From: BOKV01 sp041397525
Lineage (GTDB): Bacteria > Pseudomonadota > Alphaproteobacteria > Rhizobiales > Rhizobiaceae
Reading direction: 5' to 3'
Assembly (NCBI GenBank): GCA_041397525.1
Contig: JAWKWL010000001.1
Location: 659,734-723,733, forward strand
Length of the DNA stretch: 64,000 bases
Below the pieces are notes generated by a model, which saw only the letters and a list, made by a program, of their open reading frames with translations, was not told the origin of the DNA and made no database searches. This document shows, piece by piece, positions 41,482 to 49,194 of the stretch. The translations under genes were made by a program, and so were the position numbers. Within the stretch, counting starts at the first letter, position 1, and the number at the start of each line of letters is the position of its first letter.

Positions 41482-42378
41482 CTACAGCGTATTGACCGGA
41501 ACCTTCAAAAACACCTTGCCGTCCTTGTCCTTGGGTGGCAGTTTTCCGGCCCGCATGTTGACCTGCAGCGACGGGATGATCAGCTTCGGCATGTCGAGCG
41601 TCGCATCGCGGGTCTCACGCATTTTGACGAATTCGTCCTCGGAAATTCCGTCGCGCACATGGATGTTGTGCGCGCGCTCCTCGCCTACGGTTGTCTCCCA
41701 CTGGATGTCACGCCCGTTCGGGCCGTAATCGTGACACATGAACATCCGGGTTTCGGATGGCAGGGACAACACCCGCTGGATCGAGCGATAGAGCGTACGC
41801 GCATCACCGCCGGGGAAATCGGCACGCGCCGACCCGCCATCAGGCATGAACAGCGTATCGCCAACAAATGCAGTATCTCCCGCGACATGCGTCATGCAGG
41901 CAGGCGTATGCCCTGGAGTGTGCAGCACATTTACGGTCATGGTTCCAACCTGATAGCTGTCGCCGTCGACGAACAGACGGTCGAATTGCGAACCGTCACG
42001 CTGGAACTCTGTGCCTTCATTGAAGACCTTGCCGAATGTGTCCTGGACAACCGTGATATTGGCACCGATGCCAAGTTTGCCGCCGAGTTTTGACTGGATA
42101 TAGGGCGCGCCGGAAAGGTGATCAGCATGGACGTGCGTTTCGATCAGCCATTCGCATTTGAGCCCGTGCTCCTCAATATAGGCAATGATCTTGTCAGCCC
42201 CCGCATAGGTTATGCGTCCCGCCGCATAGTCGATGTCCATGACAGAATCGATCACCGCACAAGCATTGGAATTCGGGTCCTTGAGGACATAGGAAATCGT
42301 GTTGGTCGGCGCGTCGAAAAACGCGACAACTTCCGGCTTCAGCGAGATATCAGGGGTGAATGGAAGGCTTGCGCTCAT
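41482..42378 (-). CDS. Persulfide dioxygenase-like metallo-beta-lactamase-fold protein
   Basis: A 298-residue ETHE1/Blh-type enzyme that oxidises glutathione persulfide to sulfite. The metal motif is IETHVHADHLSGAPYIQ, with further ligands in LHTPGHTPACMTH, FVGDTLF and FMCHDYGPNGRDIQWETTVGEE, the last being typical of persulfide dioxygenases. AGGAGCAGAAG precedes the ATG at 42378; sixteen upstream codons are not needed. Its neighbours, a cytochrome c and a DUF442 sulfurtransferase, make a sulfide-detoxification operon. Confidence 0.92.
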   Translation of the reverse strand: MSASLPFTPDISLKPEVVAFFDAPTNTISYVLKDPNSNACAVIDSVMDIDYAAGRITYAGADKIIAYIEEHGLKCEWLIETHVHADHLSGAPYIQSKLGGKLGIGANITVVQDTFGKVFNEGTEFQRDGSQFDRLFVDGDSYQVGTMTVNVLHTPGHTPACMTHVAGDTAFVGDTLFMPDGGSARADFPGGDARTLYRSIQRVLSLPSETRMFMCHDYGPNGRDIQWETTVGEERAHNIHVRDGISEDEFVKMRETRDATLDMPKLIIPSLQVNMRAGKLPPKDKDGKVFLKVPVNTL

Positions 42379-42432
42379 CTTCTGCTCCTTTTGGAATTGG
42401 TTTTCACTGATCTGGGAAGAATTCACCGGAAT

Positions 42433-42846
42433 TCAATTGGCCTTCGGCGCTTCGCCATGTTCCTGCCGGTAGTGGTCCGCGAACCATTCTGGTTCGGCAA
42501 AATCCTCGTTGAAGACAAATTCCGCCAATTGCCGGGCTTCGTCCAAGGTCAATTCCTGGTCTGGCATCTTTCCGAAGCGGCGCACGGCGCCCGGCATCAG
42601 GATTTCTCCCTTGCCCACCAGGTGGTTTGTCATCGCCTCGACAAATGCGGCTTCTCCGGAATGGCGCCCGGAATAGTGGTTCTTGACCGCGAAGATCGGA
42701 GGAGCGACGCGATCATCAGCGCGTTCCGGTCCCAGATGACAGGCACCGCAGCGTTCCTTGAACAACTCGCCCGCCTCTTCTGCCTTTGCCGGTGATCCGA
42801 GTGCAGCAGCACCACATACCAGCATTGAAATCATGATCCGGGTCAT
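42433..42846 (-). CDS. Exported mono-haem cytochrome c
   Basis: A 137-residue periplasmic protein with a signal peptide (ISMLVCGAAALGSPAKA) and one haem site, FKERCGACHLGPERAD. A methionine ligand is likely in RFGKMPDQELTLDEARQLAEFV. It resembles small cytochromes that accept electrons during sulfide or sulfite oxidation. GGAGGACAGGGCGC precedes the ATG at 42846. It is the first gene of the operon with the persulfide dioxygenase. Confidence 0.88.
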   Translation of the reverse strand: MTRIMISMLVCGAAALGSPAKAEEAGELFKERCGACHLGPERADDRVAPPIFAVKNHYSGRHSGEAAFVEAMTNHLVGKGEILMPGAVRRFGKMPDQELTLDEARQLAEFVFNEDFAEPEWFADHYRQEHGEAPKAN

Positions 42847-42884
42847 GCGCCCTGTCCTCCAGCACTTCACTCTTGTGCAGGACA

Positions 42885-42908
42885 TATATATTAGCAATCT
42901 CTAAAATT
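42885..42908. promoter_or_regulatory. Candidate operator/promoter of the persulfide operon
   Basis: An AT-rich segment contains TTAG (42891-42894) and CTAA (42901-42904) six bases apart, with flanking ATAT and AAATTAA. Such imperfect dyads are used by ArsR-type sulfide sensors (BigR/SqrR). No regulator gene is adjacent, so the match is by position and shape only. Confidence 0.4.
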
Positions 42909-42978
42909 AAAGACCCGCTGCGCAAGCTAAAAGGATTTTTTTGGCGTTCTGCGACAAACCGCCATCATGCGCGGCGCG

Positions 42979-43680
42979 TCAGATCAGCAGTGTCGTACCA
43001 GAATGGCCGGGCTGGCGCTGATTGTAGATGGTTTCGAGGAAATTCCACAATTCATAGCGAATTTCGGGCGGCGTGCCTTCGGTCTCACCGGCGATGAAAT
43101 TCGCAAAGGTGAATCCGGGAGCCTCGATGAATTCCCGCGCCGCCAGGCTGAGCGCCGGCAGGATCAGGTCGCGATCCTTGCGGATATTGAGATAATCGGC
43201 CGCCGCTGCCGGGATATGCAGCATGTCGCCAACCGCATCATTGCGCACGATGACGAAATCAGAATTGCGCAGTCGTTCCTGGACCCGCCGCGCTGCAGAA
43301 AGCGTTGCCAGTGACCGGTCGATGAGAAAAAACACCGCCACCCCGATACCGACCTCATTCGCCCCCTCATCGAAGCGGATATCGTGAAATATGTTGAAGA
43401 ACTTGTCGAGCAGGCTCGATTGCAGGTCGATGACGTAATTGCGGTCAGGCTCGTTGATGATGGTATCGAACAATTTCACCTGGTCGCCGGTGCGGGTGAT
43501 GTCGACGATCTGGCTGATTCCGGGAAACCATTGCGAAAGCCCACCGCCCGGCGTGTCGGTGTCGAATATCCTCAGCCGTTCTGAATCGCGCAGCAGCAGC
43601 GCATCGGCATAAAGGCGCGCAAACAGCGTCTTGCCGTTGCGCGCCTCATCCGAGCAGACAATATAGACATGGGTGCTGAT
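42979..43680 (-). CDS. ParA-like protein with decayed Walker A and an apparent ATC start
   Basis: A 233-residue paralogue of the preceding gene. The N-terminal P-loop is degenerate (YIVCSDEARNGKTLFARLY instead of KGGVGKTT), yet FDTDTPGGGLSQWFPGI aligns with FDTENPRGTLKRFYPGI of the neighbour. The family's N-terminal 67 residues are encoded only if translation begins at ATC (43678-43680), which has GGGAGG five bases upstream and aligns exactly with the ATG of the paralogue. There is no ATG, GTG or TTG between the preceding stop and this point; the first standard start is GTG at 43479, which would delete the nucleotide-binding domain. Either a rare start codon, a point mutation or a sequence error. 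Confidence 0.65.
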   Translation of the reverse strand: MSTHVYIVCSDEARNGKTLFARLYADALLLRDSERLRIFDTDTPGGGLSQWFPGISQIVDITRTGDQVKLFDTIINEPDRNYVIDLQSSLLDKFFNIFHDIRFDEGANEVGIGVAVFFLIDRSLATLSAARRVQERLRNSDFVIVRNDAVGDMLHIPAAAADYLNIRKDRDLILPALSLAAREFIEAPGFTFANFIAGETEGTPPEIRYELWNFLETIYNQRQPGHSGTTLLI

Positions 43681-43725
43681 GGCGCCCTCCCGCTCAAGTT
43701 CCGGCCGGATGGCCGGACCAAGGCA

Positions 43726-44490
43726 CTATGCCTGTGGCGAATCCCCGCCAGGAGCGGTATTGCGGGCTTCCTCGACGACTGCCTTGACCAGGTCAAGCCG
43801 GGCAAACTCGGCATTGAGGTCACTGAGCCATTTGCGAACATAACCGCGCAACACGAACGAGTAATTGCCCGGTTCACCACGCGCATTCTTGTTGTTGATA
43901 AAATCGGTGAAGGTGACACCGGCAAGATCGACCTGTTCATAGGCCATCTCATTCAGTTTCGGAATGATGATCTCGCGCGCATTGGAAAGACCGGCGAAAT
44001 ATTTCTTGTAGGTTTTTTCGTCCCACTCGAAGAAATTGGTCTCGTTGATGAAATTGCGCGCAATGATGTAGGAAAGGCCCTTGGTGTATTTCGCCACTTC
44101 GCCCATTTCATCGAGCGAGGCAATCGACGGACCGACAACATGGACAAGACCAAGGTTGAACTGGCCCGAACGCGCTGCTTCCAGCACACCGATCTTGTCG
44201 AAAGTATCGAGTGCAGTTGACAGATTGCCTGCCTTGAGGTCCACAACCGTGACCTTCACCGCGGAAGAATCCATCGTGTCCAGAACCTTCATCTGGTCTG
44301 CCACCTGGTGCAGGTCGATGATTTCGGTAATGCCGGGGTAAAACCGCTTCAGCGTGCCACGCGGATTTTCCGTATCGAAAGAGCGCGCCAGAATGTTGCT
44401 GCGCGACAGGAAATCAAGCAGTGCCCGCGCTGTCGTGGTCTTGCCGACGCCACCCTTGTCTGCCCCGACCAGTATCAATGTTGGTTTCAT
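43726..44490 (-). CDS. ParA/MinD-like P-loop ATPase
   Basis: A 254-residue cytoplasmic ATPase with an intact deviant Walker A (ILVGADKGGVGKTTTARALLDF) and SFDTENPRGTLKRFYPGI, followed by VTVVDLKAGNLSTALDTFDKIGV in the Walker-B area. ParA/MinD proteins organise cargo on membranes or nucleoid. This one is not beside a parB or replication origin. A second, divergent copy follows in the same reading frame after a TAG, a small hairpin and a strong ribosome site. It lies downstream of the caspase genes on the same strand. Confidence 0.82.
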   Translation of the reverse strand: MKPTLILVGADKGGVGKTTTARALLDFLSRSNILARSFDTENPRGTLKRFYPGITEIIDLHQVADQMKVLDTMDSSAVKVTVVDLKAGNLSTALDTFDKIGVLEAARSGQFNLGLVHVVGPSIASLDEMGEVAKYTKGLSYIIARNFINETNFFEWDEKTYKKYFAGLSNAREIIIPKLNEMAYEQVDLAGVTFTDFINNKNARGEPGNYSFVLRGYVRKWLSDLNAEFARLDLVKAVVEEARNTAPGGDSPQA

Positions 44491-44683
44491 GTCCTATCCC
44501 CATGATGGGCCGGGAACCTGTTTTCCCGGCTGTTGCCGCAGCTTATTCCGGCTGTCCAACGAAAATTCATCCCGTTGGTCACCAGCAGTCATGTTCGTAT
44601 AACCCGCTTCGCGGCAAAATTGAAGCGAGGATGCATCAAGCACCCGGGCATCTGCAATCATGCTGAATATCAGGAATGTGTCA

Positions 44684-46135
44684 CTACTGCGCAATCGTTC
44701 TGGCATTCTCCGAAACGATCACCGGATAACCCAGGCTGAAGTCGAGGCGCAACTGCAATTGCATCTGCCCTCCCTTGCCCTTGTTGGCCTGCCCGTTGCC
44801 GACCGACCAGGAGACAAGGCTTGATGTCTCGCAGATATGCGCACCAGGATTGCAACGAACCATGATATCGCCGTCCGCGCTGTTGTAGCTGCGGTAAGGC
44901 CAACGGGAAAACAACCTGGTCTTGTCTTTCACGATACCGTCAATGCTGAACTGCTTGCCATAGAAATCGACCGATGAAGCGTAAAGCGAGTAAATCTCGT
45001 TGACTGCCTCATTTGCCGGCAGGGACAGGGCATTGTTGAGCCGGTGCACGAACTGGCGGGAGTTTGCCTCCATCTGCGCTGTCGGGTCAATTCGCTGCTG
45101 TGGCGGTGAGGGCGGCGGGTTGTTTGTGGTTCTTGGTGTGGAGGCCTGATTGTCGATCGAAGCCATCAGCACTTCGGCCAGATCCTTGAACGAACCGTTC
45201 GGGTATTTCTTCAGATACAGTCCGATCAGATCCTTGTTGCCGCTGCCCTTCACCGAATCCCAGAAGGCAAGTTCAACACTCAATTCTCCCGTTACCGGAT
45301 CAGTCTGTTGCGGCTGGATTTGCGTCGTTGCAGGCACGTCATTGCCGGAATTTGCAGTTTGTTCCCGCGACGCATCTTCTTTCCCCGCCAGGAAGAAATC
45401 ACCGGATATCGCTTCATTGACCCACGGCACCTGTTTGTCATTGGTTGAAGCCAGAACGTCTTGCCTGACCCGACCCATCATCTGCCGGATTTCAAGACCC
45501 GGTTCCACGATGCGCTTGGCAAGGGCTGTCGAGAACGGACTGTTGCCACCGCTGCCATCCAGCGCCACTTCGCCAGGTGCAGCGGAAAACACCACCATTG
45601 TTCCGGCTGCCGATGCGTCAATCTTCGCAAGACCGCGATTGGCCGAGCGCGTCAGCGAGCGCGGAAGGGGGTTGTTGCGGCACGCATCCAGCACGATCAG
45701 GCGAATACGTGCTTCTGACAACTCCATCAGTTCAATAACATCGTCAATCTTGACGGCAGTTGCCGGCAGATCGCTCGACGCCTGCACATCCGCATCCACC
45801 GGCAATAGCCAGTTGCGTCCGGCCACTTCCAGCCCGTGACCGGCATAGAAGAACAGTGCCGTGTCAGCGCCCTGCGCCCGTCTGCCAAATTCAGCCATGG
45901 CATCCAGAATTGCGCGATGGCTCCCGTCGGCTATTGAAACCACCTCGAAACCAAGTTTCGAAAGGGAACCGGAAATCAGCTTGGCATCATTGGCAGGATT
46001 GGTCAGTTCCGGAGAATGTTCATAAGCTCCATTGCCGATAACCAGCGCAACGCGCTTTTCGGCCTGCGCTCCAAATGCCGAGGCAAGAAACACACCTGCA
46101 ATTGCCAGGACTGCCATAAGCCGTGCCATATTCAT
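44684..46135 (-). CDS. Exported caspase-like (peptidase C14) protein 1
   Basis: A 483-residue protein with a signal peptide (MAVLAIAGVFLASAFGAQA) directly followed by the caspase-like domain: KRVALVIGNGAYEHSPEL, the catalytic His100 in FFYAGHGLEVAG and the catalytic Cys152 in IVLDACRNNPLPRS. The p10-like part ends near residue 250 (VPWVNEAISGDFFLAG). A Pro/Gln-rich linker and an unrecognised C-terminal domain with two Cys (VRCNPGAHICETS) follow. It is the last of three minus-strand caspases, 90 bases after the tail-protein gene with a strong hairpin between. Substrates are unknown; bacterial members usually cut after Arg or Lys. Confidence 0.9.
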   Translation of the reverse strand: MNMARLMAVLAIAGVFLASAFGAQAEKRVALVIGNGAYEHSPELTNPANDAKLISGSLSKLGFEVVSIADGSHRAILDAMAEFGRRAQGADTALFFYAGHGLEVAGRNWLLPVDADVQASSDLPATAVKIDDVIELMELSEARIRLIVLDACRNNPLPRSLTRSANRGLAKIDASAAGTMVVFSAAPGEVALDGSGGNSPFSTALAKRIVEPGLEIRQMMGRVRQDVLASTNDKQVPWVNEAISGDFFLAGKEDASREQTANSGNDVPATTQIQPQQTDPVTGELSVELAFWDSVKGSGNKDLIGLYLKKYPNGSFKDLAEVLMASIDNQASTPRTTNNPPPSPPQQRIDPTAQMEANSRQFVHRLNNALSLPANEAVNEIYSLYASSVDFYGKQFSIDGIVKDKTRLFSRWPYRSYNSADGDIMVRCNPGAHICETSSLVSWSVGNGQANKGKGGQMQLQLRLDFSLGYPVIVSENARTIAQ

Positions 46136-46178
46136 TCCCGCTCTTGTCTGTCCGTCGTAACCACGTTGAAACCTAGGC

Positions 46179-46209
46179 CAGGCAGGCCTCGCTTGTCGAG
46201 GCCTGCCTG
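46179..46209. terminator. Strong 12-bp hairpin between the tail-protein A and caspase 1 genes
   Basis: CAGGCAGGCCTC and GAGGCCTGCCTG form a perfect 12-bp stem with a seven-base loop. No long T-run follows on either strand, so it may be an attenuator or RNase-stable end that lowers caspase 1 expression relative to its upstream genes. Confidence 0.65.
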
Positions 46210-46227
46210 CAAATCATGGTTGATGTA

Positions 46228-46953
46228 TCAGGAGCGCAGCAGCGTCTTGGTCGAACCGACCGCGCGGGCAATCCGTGCATAGTGCGTCTTGCGCGCGGAG
46301 GAACGGCTCGCAGACCGCAGCAGCTTGGTTTCGGTTTCCGCGATGATTTTTCGGGCCTCGCGGTTGACCTTGGCAACGGCTTGCTTCTTGACAGCGCGAT
46401 AGGTCTTCCCGCCTCGCCGGATCGGCGGCTTGGACCGGTCGACATTCTGGTCGACAAGACGCTTGATCTTGCGCTGGGCACTCTGGATTTCTCGCCGCGC
46501 CTCGGCGTTTTCCGGGCCCGTCAGCACTTTCGCGCCCTTGGACAGACCTTGTTGCAGGCAGTCGGCCTGGTACTCCGCCGGCAGATTGCCGCATTCTCCC
46601 CGGGTATCGCGCATTTCGCCTTCAAACCGGATAACCGGTTCATCCGACACCCCGTGTTCAGTGGCTCCCTGGCGAGGTCTCAGAATACGGTCGGAACTGT
46701 CTCCACCGCCACCTTCGCCACCGCTTGCCACCCTGATCAAACGGTCGGCAGGCGTTTCGGCCAGGTTCTGAACTCCAAATCCATTCCCTCCCCCGGCATC
46801 AAGAACTGCCTGCCTGATCAGCAGATCGCGGGTGTCCGGTAATTGTTCGGGTCCTGAATAAAGCGATGCGCCAGCCATTCCTGTCATGAGCAATCCTGCA
46901 ACGGCAACACCGGATGCACGGGCAAATGCCCGCAAAAATGTATTGAACAACAT
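46228..46953 (-). CDS. Exported basic-tail protein A (paralogue of protein B)
   Basis: I do not recognise the family. The 241-residue protein has a signal peptide (ASGVAVAGLLMTGMAGAS), a Gly-rich linker (ASGGEGGGGDSSDR) and the motif CGNLPAEYQADCLQQG with two Cys. It ends in a Lys/Arg-rich module: IRRGGKTYRAVKKQAV, ETETKLLRSAS and RKTHYARIARAVGSTKTLLRS. The last about 64 residues match protein B at roughly 70 percent identity by eye. AGGAG lies before the ATG at 46953. The gene sits between two caspase genes, and the basic tail offers many Arg/Lys cleavage points, so it is a candidate substrate or regulator. Confidence 0.75.
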   Translation of the reverse strand: MLFNTFLRAFARASGVAVAGLLMTGMAGASLYSGPEQLPDTRDLLIRQAVLDAGGGNGFGVQNLAETPADRLIRVASGGEGGGGDSSDRILRPRQGATEHGVSDEPVIRFEGEMRDTRGECGNLPAEYQADCLQQGLSKGAKVLTGPENAEARREIQSAQRKIKRLVDQNVDRSKPPIRRGGKTYRAVKKQAVAKVNREARKIIAETETKLLRSASRSSARKTHYARIARAVGSTKTLLRS

Positions 46954-47014
46954 GATTTTGCTCCTGTTGGCGCCCCCCTGGTTTTGACGTCGAGACGACG
47001 CTGCGATGCCCTGC

Positions 47015-47635
47015 TTATGAACGCAGGATCTTTTTGGTTGAGCCAACTGCCTGGGCAATCCGGGCGTAATGCGTCTTGCGCAGGCCACTGCTGGCAGAGC
47101 GCAGCAATTTCGTTTCGGTCTCCGTGACAATGGCAACCGCCTTTGCTGCCACCGCCTTGACAGCCGCCTTCTTCACCGCGCGATAGGTCTTTCCGCCCTT
47201 GCGGATCGGTGCGACCGTCTTGTCCTCATTCTGGGAGACAAGACTGGAAAGGCTGCGTGATGCCTTGTTCAGTTCGCTCTGCGCTGTCGTGTAGTCGGGA
47301 CGGTTGCCCGTCGCACTTGCTGCACTCTTGAAGCCTTGCGCCAGGCAGTCCGCACGGTATTCGGCTGGCAGGGCGCCACACTCCCGTTCAGCATCACCGA
47401 GGCGTCTCGTCACTGCCGATGTATGCGAATCCGAAAAGGCGAGCTTGAAGGATTTGAGATCATCAACTGCGGTCTGTGCTGGAACTGGCAATTTGAGAAT
47501 TGTCTGCGATGTCTCGACTTCGGAAACATCCGGGTGGTCCGGGCTGAGTGCTGCCAATGAGGCTTGCGACCCCGCAACAAGGAACGCCGTGGCAATCATC
47601 GCACGCGTGGTTCTAACCAAATTCTTCACAAACAT
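47015..47635 (-). CDS. Exported basic-tail protein B (paralogue of protein A)
   Basis: A 206-residue protein with a signal peptide (ATAFLVAGSQASLAA), a CGALPAEYRADCLAQG motif and the same C-terminal module as protein A: IRKGGKTYRAVKKAAV, ETETKLLRSAS and LRKTHYARIAQAVGSTKKILRS. The middle part differs between the two. AAGGAG before the ATG at 47635 marks the start; an ATG at 47650 overlaps the caspase 2 stop. Tight coupling to caspase 2 suggests a functional pair. Nucleotide sequences have diverged while the tail protein is preserved, which points to old duplication under selection. Confidence 0.75.
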   Translation of the reverse strand: MFVKNLVRTTRAMIATAFLVAGSQASLAALSPDHPDVSEVETSQTILKLPVPAQTAVDDLKSFKLAFSDSHTSAVTRRLGDAERECGALPAEYRADCLAQGFKSAASATGNRPDYTTAQSELNKASRSLSSLVSQNEDKTVAPIRKGGKTYRAVKKAAVKAVAAKAVAIVTETETKLLRSASSGLRKTHYARIAQAVGSTKKILRS

Positions 47636-47646
47636 GTTCTTCTCCT

Positions 47647-49131
47647 TCATTCACTCAAGCCATAGGCCTTTCTCAGGGACCGTTTGGTCTGCGGTCCAAA
47701 ATCTCCGTCAATGCTGCCGGAATAAAAATCCTGGGAAGCAAGCTTGCGTTGCAGTGCCAAGCGGGTTTCAGGCTTGAACATCTTCGGGTTGTCCGACAGT
47801 TGCTGCAGCACATCTTCATTACCGCTGCGCAACGCTTCATAGAGAAAACCGGCAGAATCCTCGGCTGTCCTGCCTGGCACCACGCCGTCATCTATCAGCG
47901 CTGCATAGTTGAACATGGCTTCTGGATGGCGCAACCTTGCCGCCCTTTCGAAATATTCGAGCGCCAGTTTTTCATCACGCACTATGCCAAGGCCTCCCTG
48001 GAAGTGCAGGAAGCCCAGATCATTGATTGCATCGGCGAAATCGAGCCCGGCTGAATTGCGAAACAGTTCGAGGGCTCGCGCCGTGTCCTGGGTGACGCCG
48101 ATCCCCTGCTCATAGAGCTTGCCCAGCTCGAACATTGCCTCGGGATCACCGGCATCCGCCGCCCGCGTCAGCAGCTTGACAGCCTCACCCGGGCTGAAGC
48201 GCTTCTCGTTCGGGTCAAGCCTCATATAGGCGAGCCCCTTCAGCGCCCTCGTGTCACCATCTTCCGCGAGCGCGTCCAGTTGTGCCTCCTGGTCGGGGGC
48301 AAGATTGCCCCAGGCAATCCTGCGGTCATCATTTTCGAGCGTGTTGATTTGCTTGGAGCGCCCAGCCAGAAAATAAGGATTGCCCGAAAGGGAGCCATAG
48401 GTATGCGGCTCCTGGCTGTTGCCGGTCTCGCGCAACACCGCATCGCGCACACGGCGAAACATCAAGCCGATTTCAAGGTCCGGGGTTGTCAGGTTGTTCG
48501 CCAGTGCCTTTGCAAACGGACTGTTGACGCCAGTCCCGTCAGCGGCAACTGCGCCTGCTTCTGCCGCGAATGCGACCAGCGTTCCGCGTTCTGGCGAGGG
48601 TTTGGCGAGACCGGTCGTTCCCTTGGCCGATACATCCAGCGTTACGATCTCGCTGCTTCCTGCCTTCGCAAACGGATCATCCCGGCACGAATCCAGAATG
48701 ACGATGCGCAATTGCCGTGCCTTGTCCACTGCCGCCAGCACCTCATCCAGCAAGACTGAACGATTGGCGATCTCGGTGCGGTTCGTCGCATCTATGTCGG
48801 CCGGGACCAACAGATTGCGCCCCCCGACCTCAACCCCATGCCCAGCATAGTAGACCAGCGCCACATCAGCGGTTTCGGCCTGGAATGCGAAGTTGGCGAC
48901 GGCTTCCCGCAATTCGACAAGACCGGCATCCTTGAGCCGCGTCACCTCAAAATCGAGTGATTTGAGTGTGTCGCCAACAAGCGCGCTGTCATTGATGGTG
49001 TTTTGCAGTGCAGGAACAGTGCGGTAGTCAGCGATCCCGATAACCAGTGCTATCCGCTTTTCTGCCAGTGCCACACCGGAAAACCCGGCAGTCGCGATGA
49101 GCAGGAAAAATGCGGCCATTGCCTTTTTCAT
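47647..49131 (-). CDS. Exported caspase-like protein 2 with Sel1 repeats and a PG-binding end
   Basis: A 494-residue protein: signal peptide (AAFFLLIATAGFSGVALA), caspase-like domain with His98 in VYYAGHGVEVGGRN and Cys149 in VILDSCRDDPFAKA. From about residue 290 Sel1-like repeats follow (AVKLLTRAADAGDPEAMFELGKLYEQG and two further units), then a short peptidoglycan-binding-1-like end (SGSIDGDFGPQTKRSLRKAYGLS). The combination suggests a protease tethered to the wall with a protein-interaction region. The ATG at 49131 follows GGGGGGTGGC. It overlaps the protein B gene. Confidence 0.88.
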   Translation of the reverse strand: MKKAMAAFFLLIATAGFSGVALAEKRIALVIGIADYRTVPALQNTINDSALVGDTLKSLDFEVTRLKDAGLVELREAVANFAFQAETADVALVYYAGHGVEVGGRNLLVPADIDATNRTEIANRSVLLDEVLAAVDKARQLRIVILDSCRDDPFAKAGSSEIVTLDVSAKGTTGLAKPSPERGTLVAFAAEAGAVAADGTGVNSPFAKALANNLTTPDLEIGLMFRRVRDAVLRETGNSQEPHTYGSLSGNPYFLAGRSKQINTLENDDRRIAWGNLAPDQEAQLDALAEDGDTRALKGLAYMRLDPNEKRFSPGEAVKLLTRAADAGDPEAMFELGKLYEQGIGVTQDTARALELFRNSAGLDFADAINDLGFLHFQGGLGIVRDEKLALEYFERAARLRHPEAMFNYAALIDDGVVPGRTAEDSAGFLYEALRSGNEDVLQQLSDNPKMFKPETRLALQRKLASQDFYSGSIDGDFGPQTKRSLRKAYGLSE

Positions 49132-49158
49132 GCCACCCCCCAAGGATAGTTGAAAATT

Positions 49159-49188
49159 AAGGGGCACCGGTTTTCACCGGCGCCCCTT
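49159..49188 (-). terminator. Terminator-like hairpin after the tetraheme cytochrome gene
   Basis: AAGGGGC-a-CCGGT / ACCGG-c-GCCCCTT form a 12-bp stem with one mismatch and a TTTC-type loop; TTAATTTTC follows on the minus strand. It separates the cytochrome gene from caspase 2. Confidence 0.7.
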
Positions 49189-49194
49189 CCCGAT

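Noticed and set aside
43678..44490. One readthrough protein formed by both ParA-like genes across the TAG
   Set aside because: They are in the same frame, but a hairpin and a strong ribosome site separate them and each copy has its own N-terminus aligned to the other, so two proteins are simpler.
46228..47635. Tail-protein pair considered as a recent DNA duplication or mobile repeat
   Set aside because: Codons differ throughout the shared module and the rest of the two genes is unrelated, so this is an old protein-level duplication.
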